This document shows, piece after piece, positions 42,440-49,573 of a DNA stretch of 64,000 nucleotides. The DNA is taken from contig NZ_VISI01000002.1 of assembly GCF_007827365.1 (NCBI RefSeq), forward strand, positions 2,237,001 through 2,301,000, read 5' to 3'. Every line of letters starts with the position of its first letter. The first letter of the stretch is position 1. The translations under genes were made by a program, and so were the position numbers. The DNA comes from Olleya sp. Hel_I_94 (GTDB taxonomy: Bacteria; Bacteroidota; Bacteroidia; Flavobacteriales; Flavobacteriaceae). The notes under the pieces were generated by a model. The model was given only the letters and a program-made list of their open reading frames with translations. It made no database searches and was not told the origin of the DNA.

Positions 42440-43780
42440 TTACCAACTACCACTTGCACCTCCTCCAGAGGATCGTCCTCCTCCACCAGAATAACTACTG
42501 CTTGAAGATGATGACCTTGACGAAGAATACGATGATGACGAGTAACTTGAGGCACCTGATGAAGAATACCCTCTAGCAGAACCTGGATTTAATGTAGCAG
42601 ATAATTTGGCATCGCGTTTAAAAAAAGCAAATCCAAACGACTTATTATATTCTCCTTTAATTTGATAGATAGCAAAATATATTGCTATAAAATGAAACAG
42701 TATAATAACAAATATAAAACTACCTAAGACATAAATAAAATCTACGTTAGCCATTACACTGTTGATATTTTTATTAAAAACAATATCAAGCAAAAAAAAG
42801 AAACCCATTACAATTGGCATTGAACCAAATATAAATCCTGCAACAAACAAAAATACTGTTGCTGGTATATAAAACAGATAAATAACTACACCTAATTGTC
42901 CTGTAAAAAGACTTTTAAAAATAAGTATTGCTCTAGTAAAAGCTAATTTTAATAACACAAAATAACCTATAAATACAAATATGGATAAAAAGCCAGTTAT
43001 TAATATTCCAAAAAATAGTTTCAGAAAAAAAACATAAAAACTATCAATAATTAGTAATGCTATAGCAGCATACATCAAAAACTTAGTCTTATGAGTATTG
43101 TATAATTTTTTAAGTTTAAATGTTTTAAAACTTTGTTTAATTACTAACCTATAATAAGCATACATAGTAATCCAAAAAAAGACAAATAATAAAAAACTTG
43201 ATACAATTAATTTAGTTATAAAATGTACACCATCTGTAGACTTATCGTTTGTTGATACTGCTTCTTTATTTATAAAATTAGAAAACTCGTTAGCATAAAT
43301 TGGATCATCAATTAATTTAATAAGCTCTGAGGTTGCATCATCAATACCTTCAAAAAAACGACCTTGTTTAAAAAGTGGTGTTATCCTATGTCTAATAACT
43401 CTTGATGCAAAAGCGTCTGTAATAATAGGCTCTAAACCATCTCCTACTTCTATCCTAACCTTCTTGTCATTAACAGCTATTAAAATTAAAATACCATTGT
43501 CAACATCTACTTTACCAAAGTTATTACCTTCTTGATTAAATACAGAATACGCATAATACTCAATATTTTCACCATCCAAATCTGGTATGGTTAGTACAAC
43601 AATTTCATGTGTTGTTCTGGCTTCAAAAGCAGTTAATTTATCTCTTAAAAGTTGGGCTTCATTGTTACTAAAAATATAGGCATTATCTGTTACCATGTCA
43701 CTAATAACAGGATAGTCTTGTGCGTTTGTATTATTAATACAAACAATAAGAAAAAATAGTACTATTTTTAGTTGTTTCAA
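42440..43780 (-). CDS. TPM domain-containing membrane protein (YgcG family)
   Basis: I place the start at TTG 43780 because the only other upstream codon (TTG 43801) lies inside the glnS terminator, and no ATG is available. This start gives a clean signal peptide ending NNTNAQ. The TPM domain covers about 25-150 (VTDNAYIFSNNEAQLLRDKL; DNGILILIAVNDKKVRIEVG). About five spans follow. The tail is Ser/Gly-rich, ending in SGGGGRSSGGGASGSW, the family's usual tail. The product has 446 residues. TPM proteins have been linked to phosphatase activity and photosystem repair in plants; the role here is unknown. Confidence 0.87.
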   Translation of the reverse strand: MKQLKIVLFFLIVCINNTNAQDYPVISDMVTDNAYIFSNNEAQLLRDKLTAFEARTTHEIVVLTIPDLDGENIEYYAYSVFNQEGNNFGKVDVDNGILILIAVNDKKVRIEVGDGLEPIITDAFASRVIRHRITPLFKQGRFFEGIDDATSELIKLIDDPIYANEFSNFINKEAVSTNDKSTDGVHFITKLIVSSFLLFVFFWITMYAYYRLVIKQSFKTFKLKKLYNTHKTKFLMYAAIALLIIDSFYVFFLKLFFGILITGFLSIFVFIGYFVLLKLAFTRAILIFKSLFTGQLGVVIYLFYIPATVFLFVAGFIFGSMPIVMGFFFLLDIVFNKNINSVMANVDFIYVLGSFIFVIILFHFIAIYFAIYQIKGEYNKSFGFAFFKRDAKLSATLNPGSARGYSSSGASSYSSSSYSSSRSSSSSSSYSGGGGRSSGGGASGSW

Positions 43781-43791
43781 TATAAAAAAAT

Positions 43792-43824
43792 AACCTATCA
43801 AACTTTTACATTTGATAGGTTTTT
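43792..43824 (-). terminator. rho-independent terminator after glnS
   Basis: An 11-bp stem (AACCTATCAAA with TTTGATAGGTT) around an 8-base loop is followed on the minus strand by a T-rich tract. It begins about 10 bases beyond the glnS stop at 43831. Confidence 0.75.
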
Positions 43825-43830
43825 AAATTA

Positions 43831-45840
43831 TTAGTTAAGCGCTTTTGCTTCGTTTACTAACAGCTCGCTTTTGTCTTCCAACGCTTTGTTAATAAAGTCG
43901 GTTATCGCTTCGTTTTTATCTAAACCATTATCTAGTAAAACACCCAAGGTTATCATAGTAATAACACGAGTTCCTACTTTTTTAACTGCTGTACCAAAAA
44001 GTGGCTCTAAATCTTGATAGGCAACGTCCTTAGCTAGTGCTTGTATTTCGGCTTTAGCCTTATCTTGTTGTTCTGGCTTCATCCTATCATACTTTTTACC
44101 GTATGATTTTATTTGCTCTATAGCAGGACGATTGTTTTGCTGTGTTTGTTTTTGTTGGTTATTTTGCGCATTACTAGCTGGTTTTTGTTTTGCCCAACTA
44201 TCACGTAAACCAACAGTTTTATTAAATACTAAAGCGTCTGCTTTAGAGTCGTTATCCACATTAAAATATCCTAAACGTTGAAACTGAAACTGCTCTCCTA
44301 CCTTAGCTTCTTTTAAACTAGGCTCCACAAAAGCGTCTATAATTTTTAAAGAGTTTGGATTAATAAACTCCATAAAATCTTTATCCTCGTGACTATCTGG
44401 TGCTTCGTCTAAAAATAATCTATCGTATTCTCTAACCTCAGCTTTAACTGCATGCTTAATACTTACCCAATGTAAAGTCCCTTTAATACGACGTTCTGTG
44501 TCTTCAGAGTATGTACAATGTACTTCTGTTATATTTCCTTTAGCATCCTTAACAACGCTATCTGCTTTAATGATATAAGCGTTTTTAAGACGCACTTCTC
44601 CGCCTAGTTTTAGTCTAAAAAACTTACTACTAGCTTCCTCTTTAAAATCTTCTTTTTCAATATAGATTTCTCTAGAAAAAGGTACTTTTCTAAAACCTGC
44701 TGCATCATCTTCTTGGTTATTTTCGGCTTCTAACCATTCCTCTTTATCTTCAGGATAATTTGTAATAACCACTTTTAAAGGGTCTAAAACAGCCATTACA
44801 CGTGGTGCTTTTTTGTTTAAATCCTCACGTATACAAAACTCTAAAAGTGCAACATCAATAATATTATCACGTTTAGCGACTCCAACAGTTTCTACAAATT
44901 TTCTGATAGCTGTTGGTGTAAAACCACGACGACGTAGTCCTGAAATTGTAGGCATACGTGGATCATCCCAACCGTTTACAATACCTTCTTCTACTAACTT
45001 AAGCAACTTACGTTTACTCATGATAGTATAACTAAGGTTTAAACGTGCAAACTCACGTTGTTTAGGTTGCATTGGATACTCTGATTTAGAATAATCATAC
45101 ACTTGCTCCTTAAACCAGTCGTAAAGCTCTCTGTGAGGCTTAAACTCTAGTGAGCATAAACTATGTGAAATTTGCTCGATATAGTCACTTTCTCCATGCG
45201 TCCAGTCATACATTGGATAAATACACCAATCGTCTCCTGTCCTATGGTGTGCTTTCTTTAAAATACGATACATTAATGGATCACGCATTAACATGTTAGG
45301 ATGCTGCATGTCTATTTTAGCACGTAAAATATGTTCGCCTTCATTAAACTCGCCATTTTTCATGCGCATAAAAAGGTCTAAGTTTTCTGCTACAGTTCTA
45401 TTTCTAAATGGTCCATCAACTCCTGGTTGTGTTGGTGTCCCTTTTTGTTCTGCCATAGCGACAGAAGATTGAGAATCCACATACGCTTTACCATCTTTAA
45501 TTAATTGTACAGCCCAATCAAATAGAATTTGAAAATAGTCTGACGAGTATACCTCGTTTGCCCATTTATAGCCTAACCAAGAGATATCCTCTTTAATAGC
45601 ATCTACATACTCCTGCTCTTCTTTTGCTGGATTAGTATCATCAAACCTAAGGTTAACTGGTGCATTATATTTTTCGCCTAAACCAAAACTAATACCAATT
45701 GCTTTAGTATGACCAATATGTAAATACCCATTTGGTTCTGGCGGAAATCTAAAACGTAGTTTACTTTGATCTAAACCATTGGTTAAATCTTCTTCTATAA
45801 TTTGCTCTAAAAAATTGAGTGACTTTTTATCTTCAGACAT
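43831..45840 (-). CDS. glnS: glutamine--tRNA ligase with C-terminal extension
   Basis: The 669-residue class I synthetase has RFPPEPNGYLHIGHTKAIG (HIGH at 41-44), GDDWCIYPMYDWTHGESDYI, and IMSKRKLL as the KMSKS-type loop (274-278). The two beta-barrels of the anticodon region end near residue 550. A Gln/Asn-rich linker (about 556-571) then leads to an extra helical domain (572-669) absent from the roughly 554-residue E. coli enzyme. Its composition recalls the YqeY-type appendage known from some GlnRS, which aids tRNA binding. Glutamine should thus be charged directly onto tRNA-Gln. It ends in a clear terminator. Confidence 0.95.
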   Translation of the reverse strand: MSEDKKSLNFLEQIIEEDLTNGLDQSKLRFRFPPEPNGYLHIGHTKAIGISFGLGEKYNAPVNLRFDDTNPAKEEQEYVDAIKEDISWLGYKWANEVYSSDYFQILFDWAVQLIKDGKAYVDSQSSVAMAEQKGTPTQPGVDGPFRNRTVAENLDLFMRMKNGEFNEGEHILRAKIDMQHPNMLMRDPLMYRILKKAHHRTGDDWCIYPMYDWTHGESDYIEQISHSLCSLEFKPHRELYDWFKEQVYDYSKSEYPMQPKQREFARLNLSYTIMSKRKLLKLVEEGIVNGWDDPRMPTISGLRRRGFTPTAIRKFVETVGVAKRDNIIDVALLEFCIREDLNKKAPRVMAVLDPLKVVITNYPEDKEEWLEAENNQEDDAAGFRKVPFSREIYIEKEDFKEEASSKFFRLKLGGEVRLKNAYIIKADSVVKDAKGNITEVHCTYSEDTERRIKGTLHWVSIKHAVKAEVREYDRLFLDEAPDSHEDKDFMEFINPNSLKIIDAFVEPSLKEAKVGEQFQFQRLGYFNVDNDSKADALVFNKTVGLRDSWAKQKPASNAQNNQQKQTQQNNRPAIEQIKSYGKKYDRMKPEQQDKAKAEIQALAKDVAYQDLEPLFGTAVKKVGTRVITMITLGVLLDNGLDKNEAITDFINKALEDKSELLVNEAKALN

Positions 45841-45969
45841 ACGTGTTTTGCTTTATTGTAATTGATTATTGCTATTATATCAACTTAATAATAAGCTGTA
45901 AAATTAGTTATTTTTTAGTTGAAATGAATTTAACCACACTTTAAAAATTTAGTAAACTACTATTTTAGG

Positions 45970-45977
45970 TACTTTTG
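45970..45977 (+). promoter_or_regulatory. putative -7 promoter element for folB
   Basis: TACTTTTG fits TAnnTTTG and ends 17 bases before the folB ATG. A TTTAG at 45948-45952, 17-18 bases before it, is a weak -33 candidate. Confidence 0.45.
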
Positions 45978-45994
45978 TTCAAAATTTAAAGAAA

Positions 45995-46357
45995 ATGGGA
46001 ATAATTAAAGTTGAAAATATACGTGTTACTGCATATCATGGTTGTTTAAAAGAAGAAACTGCTATTGGAAGCGACTATTTAGTAAATTTAAAAGTGAAAG
46101 CAGATTTACAAAAAAGTACAACATCTGATAAATTAGAAGATACAGTAGATTACGTATTTTTAAACAAAGTTGTAGTTGAAGAAATGGCGACACCAAGTGC
46201 ACTTTTAGAGCATGTTGCCAAGCGTATTTTAGATCGTATTTTTAAAGAAGATACATTAATTACTATTGCAACGGTTGCTGTAAGTAAAATAAATCCTCCA
46301 ATTGGTGGTGATGTACAGATGGTTACAGTAGAATTAACAGAAAAAAGAAAAAACTAA
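45995..46357 (+). CDS. folB: dihydroneopterin aldolase
   Basis: The 120-residue protein has the FolB/FolX fold: IKVENIRVTAYHGCLKEE (with the conserved H-G), then YLVNLKVKAD, DTVDYVFLNKVV (matching the tyrosine region), SALLEHVAKRI with the catalytic-pocket Glu, and VAVSKINPPIGG with the catalytic Lys. It cleaves 7,8-dihydroneopterin to 6-hydroxymethyl-dihydropterin in folate synthesis. It is followed 50 bases later by tRNA-Cys. Its length is normal, and its own promoter element lies immediately upstream. Confidence 0.93.
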   Translation: MGIIKVENIRVTAYHGCLKEETAIGSDYLVNLKVKADLQKSTTSDKLEDTVDYVFLNKVVVEEMATPSALLEHVAKRILDRIFKEDTLITIATVAVSKINPPIGGDVQMVTVELTEKRKN

Positions 46358-46386
46358 CAGAAATAGGGTAAAACGGTAATTATTTT

Positions 46387-46394
46387 TATATTTG
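46387..46394 (+). promoter_or_regulatory. putative -7 promoter element for tRNA-Cys
   Basis: TATATTTG fits TAnnTTTG and ends 13 bases before the mature tRNA 5' end. No clear -33 element. Confidence 0.45.
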
Positions 46395-46407
46395 CTGTCC
46401 TATTAAG

Positions 46408-46478
46408 GGTGTCGTGGCCGAGTGGCTAGGCAGTGGTCTGCAACACCATCTACAGCGGTTCGAATCCGCTCGACACCT
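46408..46478 (+). tRNA. tRNA-Cys (GCA)
   Basis: A full cloverleaf can be drawn: acceptor GGTGTCG pairs with CGACACC. The D arm is GCC/GGC, the anticodon stem GTGGT/ACCAT (one G-T pair), and the anticodon loop CTGCAAC carries GCA. The T arm AGCGG/CCGCT encloses TTCGAAT. The discriminator base is T (U73), as expected for tRNA-Cys. The 3' CCA is not encoded. A promoter element and a terminator flank it. Confidence 0.96.
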
Positions 46479-46483
46479 CAAGA

Positions 46484-46514
46484 AAGCGTTACTTTATAAG
46501 TAGCGCTTTTTTTT
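46484..46514 (+). terminator. rho-independent terminator after tRNA-Cys
   Basis: An 11-bp stem (AAGCGTTACTT with AAGTAGCGCTT, one G-T pair) around TAT is followed by T8, just past the tRNA. Confidence 0.85.
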
Positions 46515-46620
46515 ATATGAATTTTAAATGATTAAAAGCAGGTTACACAATAACAATCATGTAAGTATAAAACTTAGATAAAACATTTATTTTTTCTAAT
46601 TATGATTGAAAATTATGAAA

Positions 46621-46646
46621 AGATTGCTTCGTGCCTCGCAATGACA
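46621..46646. repeat. single copy of a dispersed palindromic (REP-like) element
   Basis: The stretch contains ATTGC and GCAAT arms around TTCGTGCCTC. On the opposite strand it reads TGTCATTGCGAGG then CACGAAGCAATCT. This is a short intergenic palindrome I recall as common in many bacterial genomes, including flavobacteria. It differs in GC content from its surroundings. Only one copy is seen in the window, so the repeat status rests on memory. Confidence 0.45.
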
Positions 46647-46648
46647 AG

Positions 46649-46999
46649 TTAATTAAACCACACCGCATATTTTTTTCGACGTAAGTCTAAAGCTAATGCT
46701 TCTTCCATTTTTAAAGCTTCTGCTCTAGTTGCAATTGGACCAATATGGTTGTATAAACTAGGTCGTAAATACATGCCATACTTCTGGACAATATTTGACG
46801 ATAAATTGTGTCCTTTTTTATTAATGTAACCTGTTTTATGTTGTAAAAAACGTTCTTTAGGTGTTTTGCTTGTCATGCCAACATACAAACATTCTAGTAC
46901 ACCATTAAACTGTGGATTGGCAACTCTAAACTTTGTATTTTGAGTAAATACTTTTTTAGATAATTCCACAACGTATATATGATATTGCGTTTTAGACAT
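46649..46999 (-). CDS. GIY-YIG-like small protein
   Basis: The 116-residue protein has YHIYVVELSKKV at the N-terminus and ECLYVGMTSKTPKERFLQH in the middle. These match the two strands and the following helix of the GIY-YIG nuclease fold (Y..YVGxT..P..RF..H). The canonical GIY is replaced by HIY and the second motif is YVG. LKMEEALALDLRRKKYAVWFN closes it, with a Glu where the catalytic Glu is expected. It may be a nuclease or only a structural homologue. It lies 1 base after the GldL-like gene and next to a REP-like palindrome. Confidence 0.6.
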   Translation of the reverse strand: MSKTQYHIYVVELSKKVFTQNTKFRVANPQFNGVLECLYVGMTSKTPKERFLQHKTGYINKKGHNLSSNIVQKYGMYLRPSLYNHIGPIATRAEALKMEEALALDLRRKKYAVWFN

Positions 47000-47000
47000 C

Positions 47001-47549
47001 TTATTTTTTGCGTCTTACAAAATAATCTACAATCAATATAATAGCAGCCAAAACAACACCTAAAGTAAATAAGATATTTGCGTAAGGCCAATGTTGAATT
47101 TTAAAAATTGAACCAAAAGCAATACTACCAATACTAATAGCTACAAAACCGTAATATACTTTTTGTGCAATATAGGAAAGGACAAGTCGATTGTTATTAA
47201 AATAATTAGCGCTATCTATTAATAACCACCAACCAAACAGTATTAAAAGACCTCCAAAACTAAATACCTGATTAAATCCAAGAAGAAAATTTAAACACCA
47301 TAAAACAATCATAACAACTTTAATATAATCCATGGTTACTTTGTCTTGTTTAAAGAAAAATCTAATTGGATATACTATCAAAATACCTTTAATACCAATA
47401 GTCATTAGTTGATAAGCATTTGGCCAATGCATAATTTTAAATAAGCTACCTAAAAGTATTATTGAAATACAAATGCGAAGTGGTAAACTAAATTTTTTAG
47501 GTGGAAAGGTTTTCAAATAATTGAAATTATAATGGATTAATTTGCTCAA
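47001..47549 (-). CDS. GldL-like membrane protein with duplicated motif
   Basis: The 182-residue protein has about five spans. The pair GSLFKIMHWPNA (about 35-46) and GSIFKIQHWPYA (about 145-156) is striking: FKIMHWP is the signature at the start of GldL, the type IX secretion/gliding motor protein. Here it occurs twice in a small protein without the long periplasmic part of GldL. This suggests internal duplication of a two-helix unit. No other gld genes lie nearby. It overlaps the LysE gene by 23 bases. Function unknown; a role related to GldL is only a possibility. Confidence 0.6.
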   Translation of the reverse strand: MSKLIHYNFNYLKTFPPKKFSLPLRICISIILLGSLFKIMHWPNAYQLMTIGIKGILIVYPIRFFFKQDKVTMDYIKVVMIVLWCLNFLLGFNQVFSFGGLLILFGWWLLIDSANYFNNNRLVLSYIAQKVYYGFVAISIGSIAFGSIFKIQHWPYANILFTLGVVLAAIILIVDYFVRRKK

Positions 47550-48204
47550 GCTTTTCTTTAATTTTTTCTTTTTCTTCTGGAAAAAAACCTTGTGCTAACA
47601 GCAAAATACCAAATCCTAAAATAACTAAAGCAATAATTTTTTTAGTTTTAAAAATAAGACGTGGCGTTAATTTATTTTTAAGTCTTTTAGCTGCAATAAT
47701 TTTTACTAGATCTGTTACAAAATAGGCAACCAACATGGTTGTAACAAAAACAATTACTCCGTTATGCGAAGTTGTAATTTTACTTGCCAAAACTATAAAA
47801 CCTAGCCAACCTAATAAGACACCAATGTTAATAAAGTTAAGTAAAAATCCTTTGACAAATAATTTACCGTAGCCTTTTTTAAATTCTACTTTATGGTATT
47901 CTTTAACAATAGATCTAAACGAGCGCGATGTTTTAACAAACGAAATTATGCCATAAAACACCAATAATACACCACCAAATATTATAAAATTAGGGTCATT
48001 TTCAATTTTACCCAGTAACCTTTCAGTACTAAAAAAGGCGACTACAATAAATAAAATATCGGCTAAAATTACACCAGCATCAAATATTAATGCACTTCTT
48101 ACCCCTTTAGTAGCACTAGTTTCTAACAATACAAAAAATACAGGTCCTACGGTAAAAGAAAGTATTATACCAAAAGGGATAGCTGCAAGTATATCGTCAA
48201 ACAT
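47527..48204 (-). CDS. LysE family translocator
   Basis: The 225-residue protein has six predicted spans. AIPFGIILSFTVGPVFFVLLE near the N-terminus is the LysE/RhtB signature (G-P-x-F/N), followed by ATKGVRSALIFDAGVILADI. Members export amino acids or related small molecules across the inner membrane. The substrate is not deducible. The C-terminus is unusually rich in Lys and Glu. It overlaps the GldL-like gene by 23 bases, so the two are translated together. Confidence 0.88.
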   Translation of the reverse strand: MFDDILAAIPFGIILSFTVGPVFFVLLETSATKGVRSALIFDAGVILADILFIVVAFFSTERLLGKIENDPNFIIFGGVLLVFYGIISFVKTSRSFRSIVKEYHKVEFKKGYGKLFVKGFLLNFINIGVLLGWLGFIVLASKITTSHNGVIVFVTTMLVAYFVTDLVKIIAAKRLKNKLTPRLIFKTKKIIALVILGFGILLLAQGFFPEEKEKIKEKLEQINPL

Positions 48205-48273
48205 TGATTTTAATTGTGTTTATTACAAAGTAAAGAAAATATTTAATTAACACATAGTACTATAGCTACAAAT

Positions 48274-48301
48274 AAAAAAAGCTTCAAATTAAATTTGAAG
48301 C
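48274..48301 (-). terminator. rho-independent terminator after the GIN-domain gene
   Basis: A 10-bp stem (GCTTCAAATT with AATTTGAAGC, one-base centre) with A7 on the plus strand, which is a U-tract for the minus-strand transcript, about 26 bases past the stop at 48327. Confidence 0.8.
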
Positions 48302-48326
48302 CTTATTATAAACCGAGTCAAGTTAT

Positions 48327-49004
48327 TTACTCATTTTTTACAGAGATAGAACCTCCAAACGTGTGCTTTTTAGTTACTATTTGTGGATCTCCATAAATAT
48401 CAATGGTTCCACCTGCTGTAATACGTGCATCTACAGAATCGCTTGCATTAACCTCTGCTTCACCAGCTGCTCTAACTTTTACTGTTGTATTTTTTGTTTC
48501 AAAATCACGACCTTCATAAATACCTCCTGTATTAAGCGTAATATCTTGGGTGTTGGCTTTACCTCTAGTTTCTACAATACCTCCAGAAACAGCCCTTACA
48601 TTAACTGTATTAACGTCTAACCCAACAATTATAGAAGCACCTTCTTGTGCACGAAGCTCTATGCTGTCCTGAGTTATTAACTCGTTACCAACAACTATGG
48701 CTCCTTCATTAGCATCTATGACCTTTAAATCTGTATAATGTACAGCTACAAACGTTTTGGTACCATCAAAACTACGGTCAAATTTCATGCGTACTTTTAA
48801 AGTATTGTTTTTAATTATAATCTCTACATCATCTACATCCTCTCCAGTAATCATAACTTTATTTTCGTCAGATTTTACAAGACTTACTTTAATTAAGTCA
48901 AAGACTTTAACTTCGTTAAAATCACCAACATTTTTGTTTTTTGGATTTTGAGCAAAAATTAAAGTTGTTGCTAAAAAGAAAACTGTAACTAATAAATTTT
49001 TCAT
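48327..49004 (-). CDS. GIN domain-containing secreted protein (DUF2807)
   Basis: The 225-residue protein has a signal peptide (LLVTVFFLATTLIFAQ). FNEVKVFDLIKVSLVKSDE is the usual start of the 'head GIN' domain. A right-handed repeat pattern of small residues follows, with Gly-Gly turns (EGAIVVGNELITQDSIEL; NVRAVSGGIVETRG; ITLNTGGIYEG; RAAGEAEVNASDSV), ending in ITAGGTIDIYGDPQIV. This family is common in Bacteroidota outer surfaces, but the function is not established. It forms a single-gene unit with a terminator. Confidence 0.9.
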   Translation of the reverse strand: MKNLLVTVFFLATTLIFAQNPKNKNVGDFNEVKVFDLIKVSLVKSDENKVMITGEDVDDVEIIIKNNTLKVRMKFDRSFDGTKTFVAVHYTDLKVIDANEGAIVVGNELITQDSIELRAQEGASIIVGLDVNTVNVRAVSGGIVETRGKANTQDITLNTGGIYEGRDFETKNTTVKVRAAGEAEVNASDSVDARITAGGTIDIYGDPQIVTKKHTFGGSISVKNE

Positions 49005-49115
49005 TTTAAAAAAGGTTTTGTTTTAATAAAGAGGCTTCTTTTTTGCAAGTGTTACACTTTTAGTAATATTAGTTTTTATTTATAACCACACTAAAAAAAT
49101 AAAAAGACTAAGTAT

Positions 49116-49418
49116 TTATTTTTGAGGCGCTACGCTTACTGCTGTTCCTGTTACTGAAACAAAAAAATAAGAGCCATTTACGGTTTCAAAATCAACATTT
49201 ATGCCAACTACTGCATTTGCATTTAAATTACTTGCATTGGTTTGTAACTCTTGAAAAGCATGCTCCTTTGCTTCATTTATAACGTCTGTTGTTAACTCTT
49301 TATTTTTTTCGGTCTTAAAAGAAAATTTTGTTTTAGTCTCAAAAGAGGTTCCTGTTATAATCCCTTTGTATTCAATTATTCTAAATCCTTCAATAGAATT
49401 TGTTGTTGTTAATATCAT
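49116..49418 (-). CDS. YbjQ family (UPF0145) protein
   Basis: The 100-residue protein has the YbjQ pattern: ILTTTNSIEGFRIIEYKGIITG, then AKEHAFQELQTNASNLNANAVVGINVDFETV, then SYFFVSVTGTAV. The family forms pentameric rings and has been annotated as a putative heavy-metal-binding domain; the function is unclear. No Cys residues are present, so metal binding by thiolates is unlikely here. Length is normal. Confidence 0.88.
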   Translation of the reverse strand: MILTTTNSIEGFRIIEYKGIITGTSFETKTKFSFKTEKNKELTTDVINEAKEHAFQELQTNASNLNANAVVGINVDFETVNGSYFFVSVTGTAVSVAPQK

Positions 49419-49493
49419 GGTTATTGGTTTTAAATATTAGTAGTTAAATGTAATAAAAAGTTACTGTTAATAACGAAAACTATATACTGGTTA

Positions 49494-49537
49494 AAAAAAA
49501 ATGTATCAAAAACTTAAAGTTAATTGATACATTTTTT
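49494..49537 (-). terminator. rho-independent terminator after rnr
   Basis: ATGTATCAA pairs with TTGATACAT, extended by A/T flanks, around a loop that is itself palindromic (AACTTAAAGTT). The A-tract on the plus strand gives a U-tract in the rnr transcript, whose stop is at 49574. Confidence 0.75.
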
Positions 49538-49573
49538 AAAATTTTTTTGAGGGTTAAAAAAGGTTAGTTACTA

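Noticed and set aside
43781..43801. Upstream TTG start for the TPM protein
   Set aside because: That codon lies inside the glnS terminator stem; the TTG at 43780 gives a clean signal peptide.
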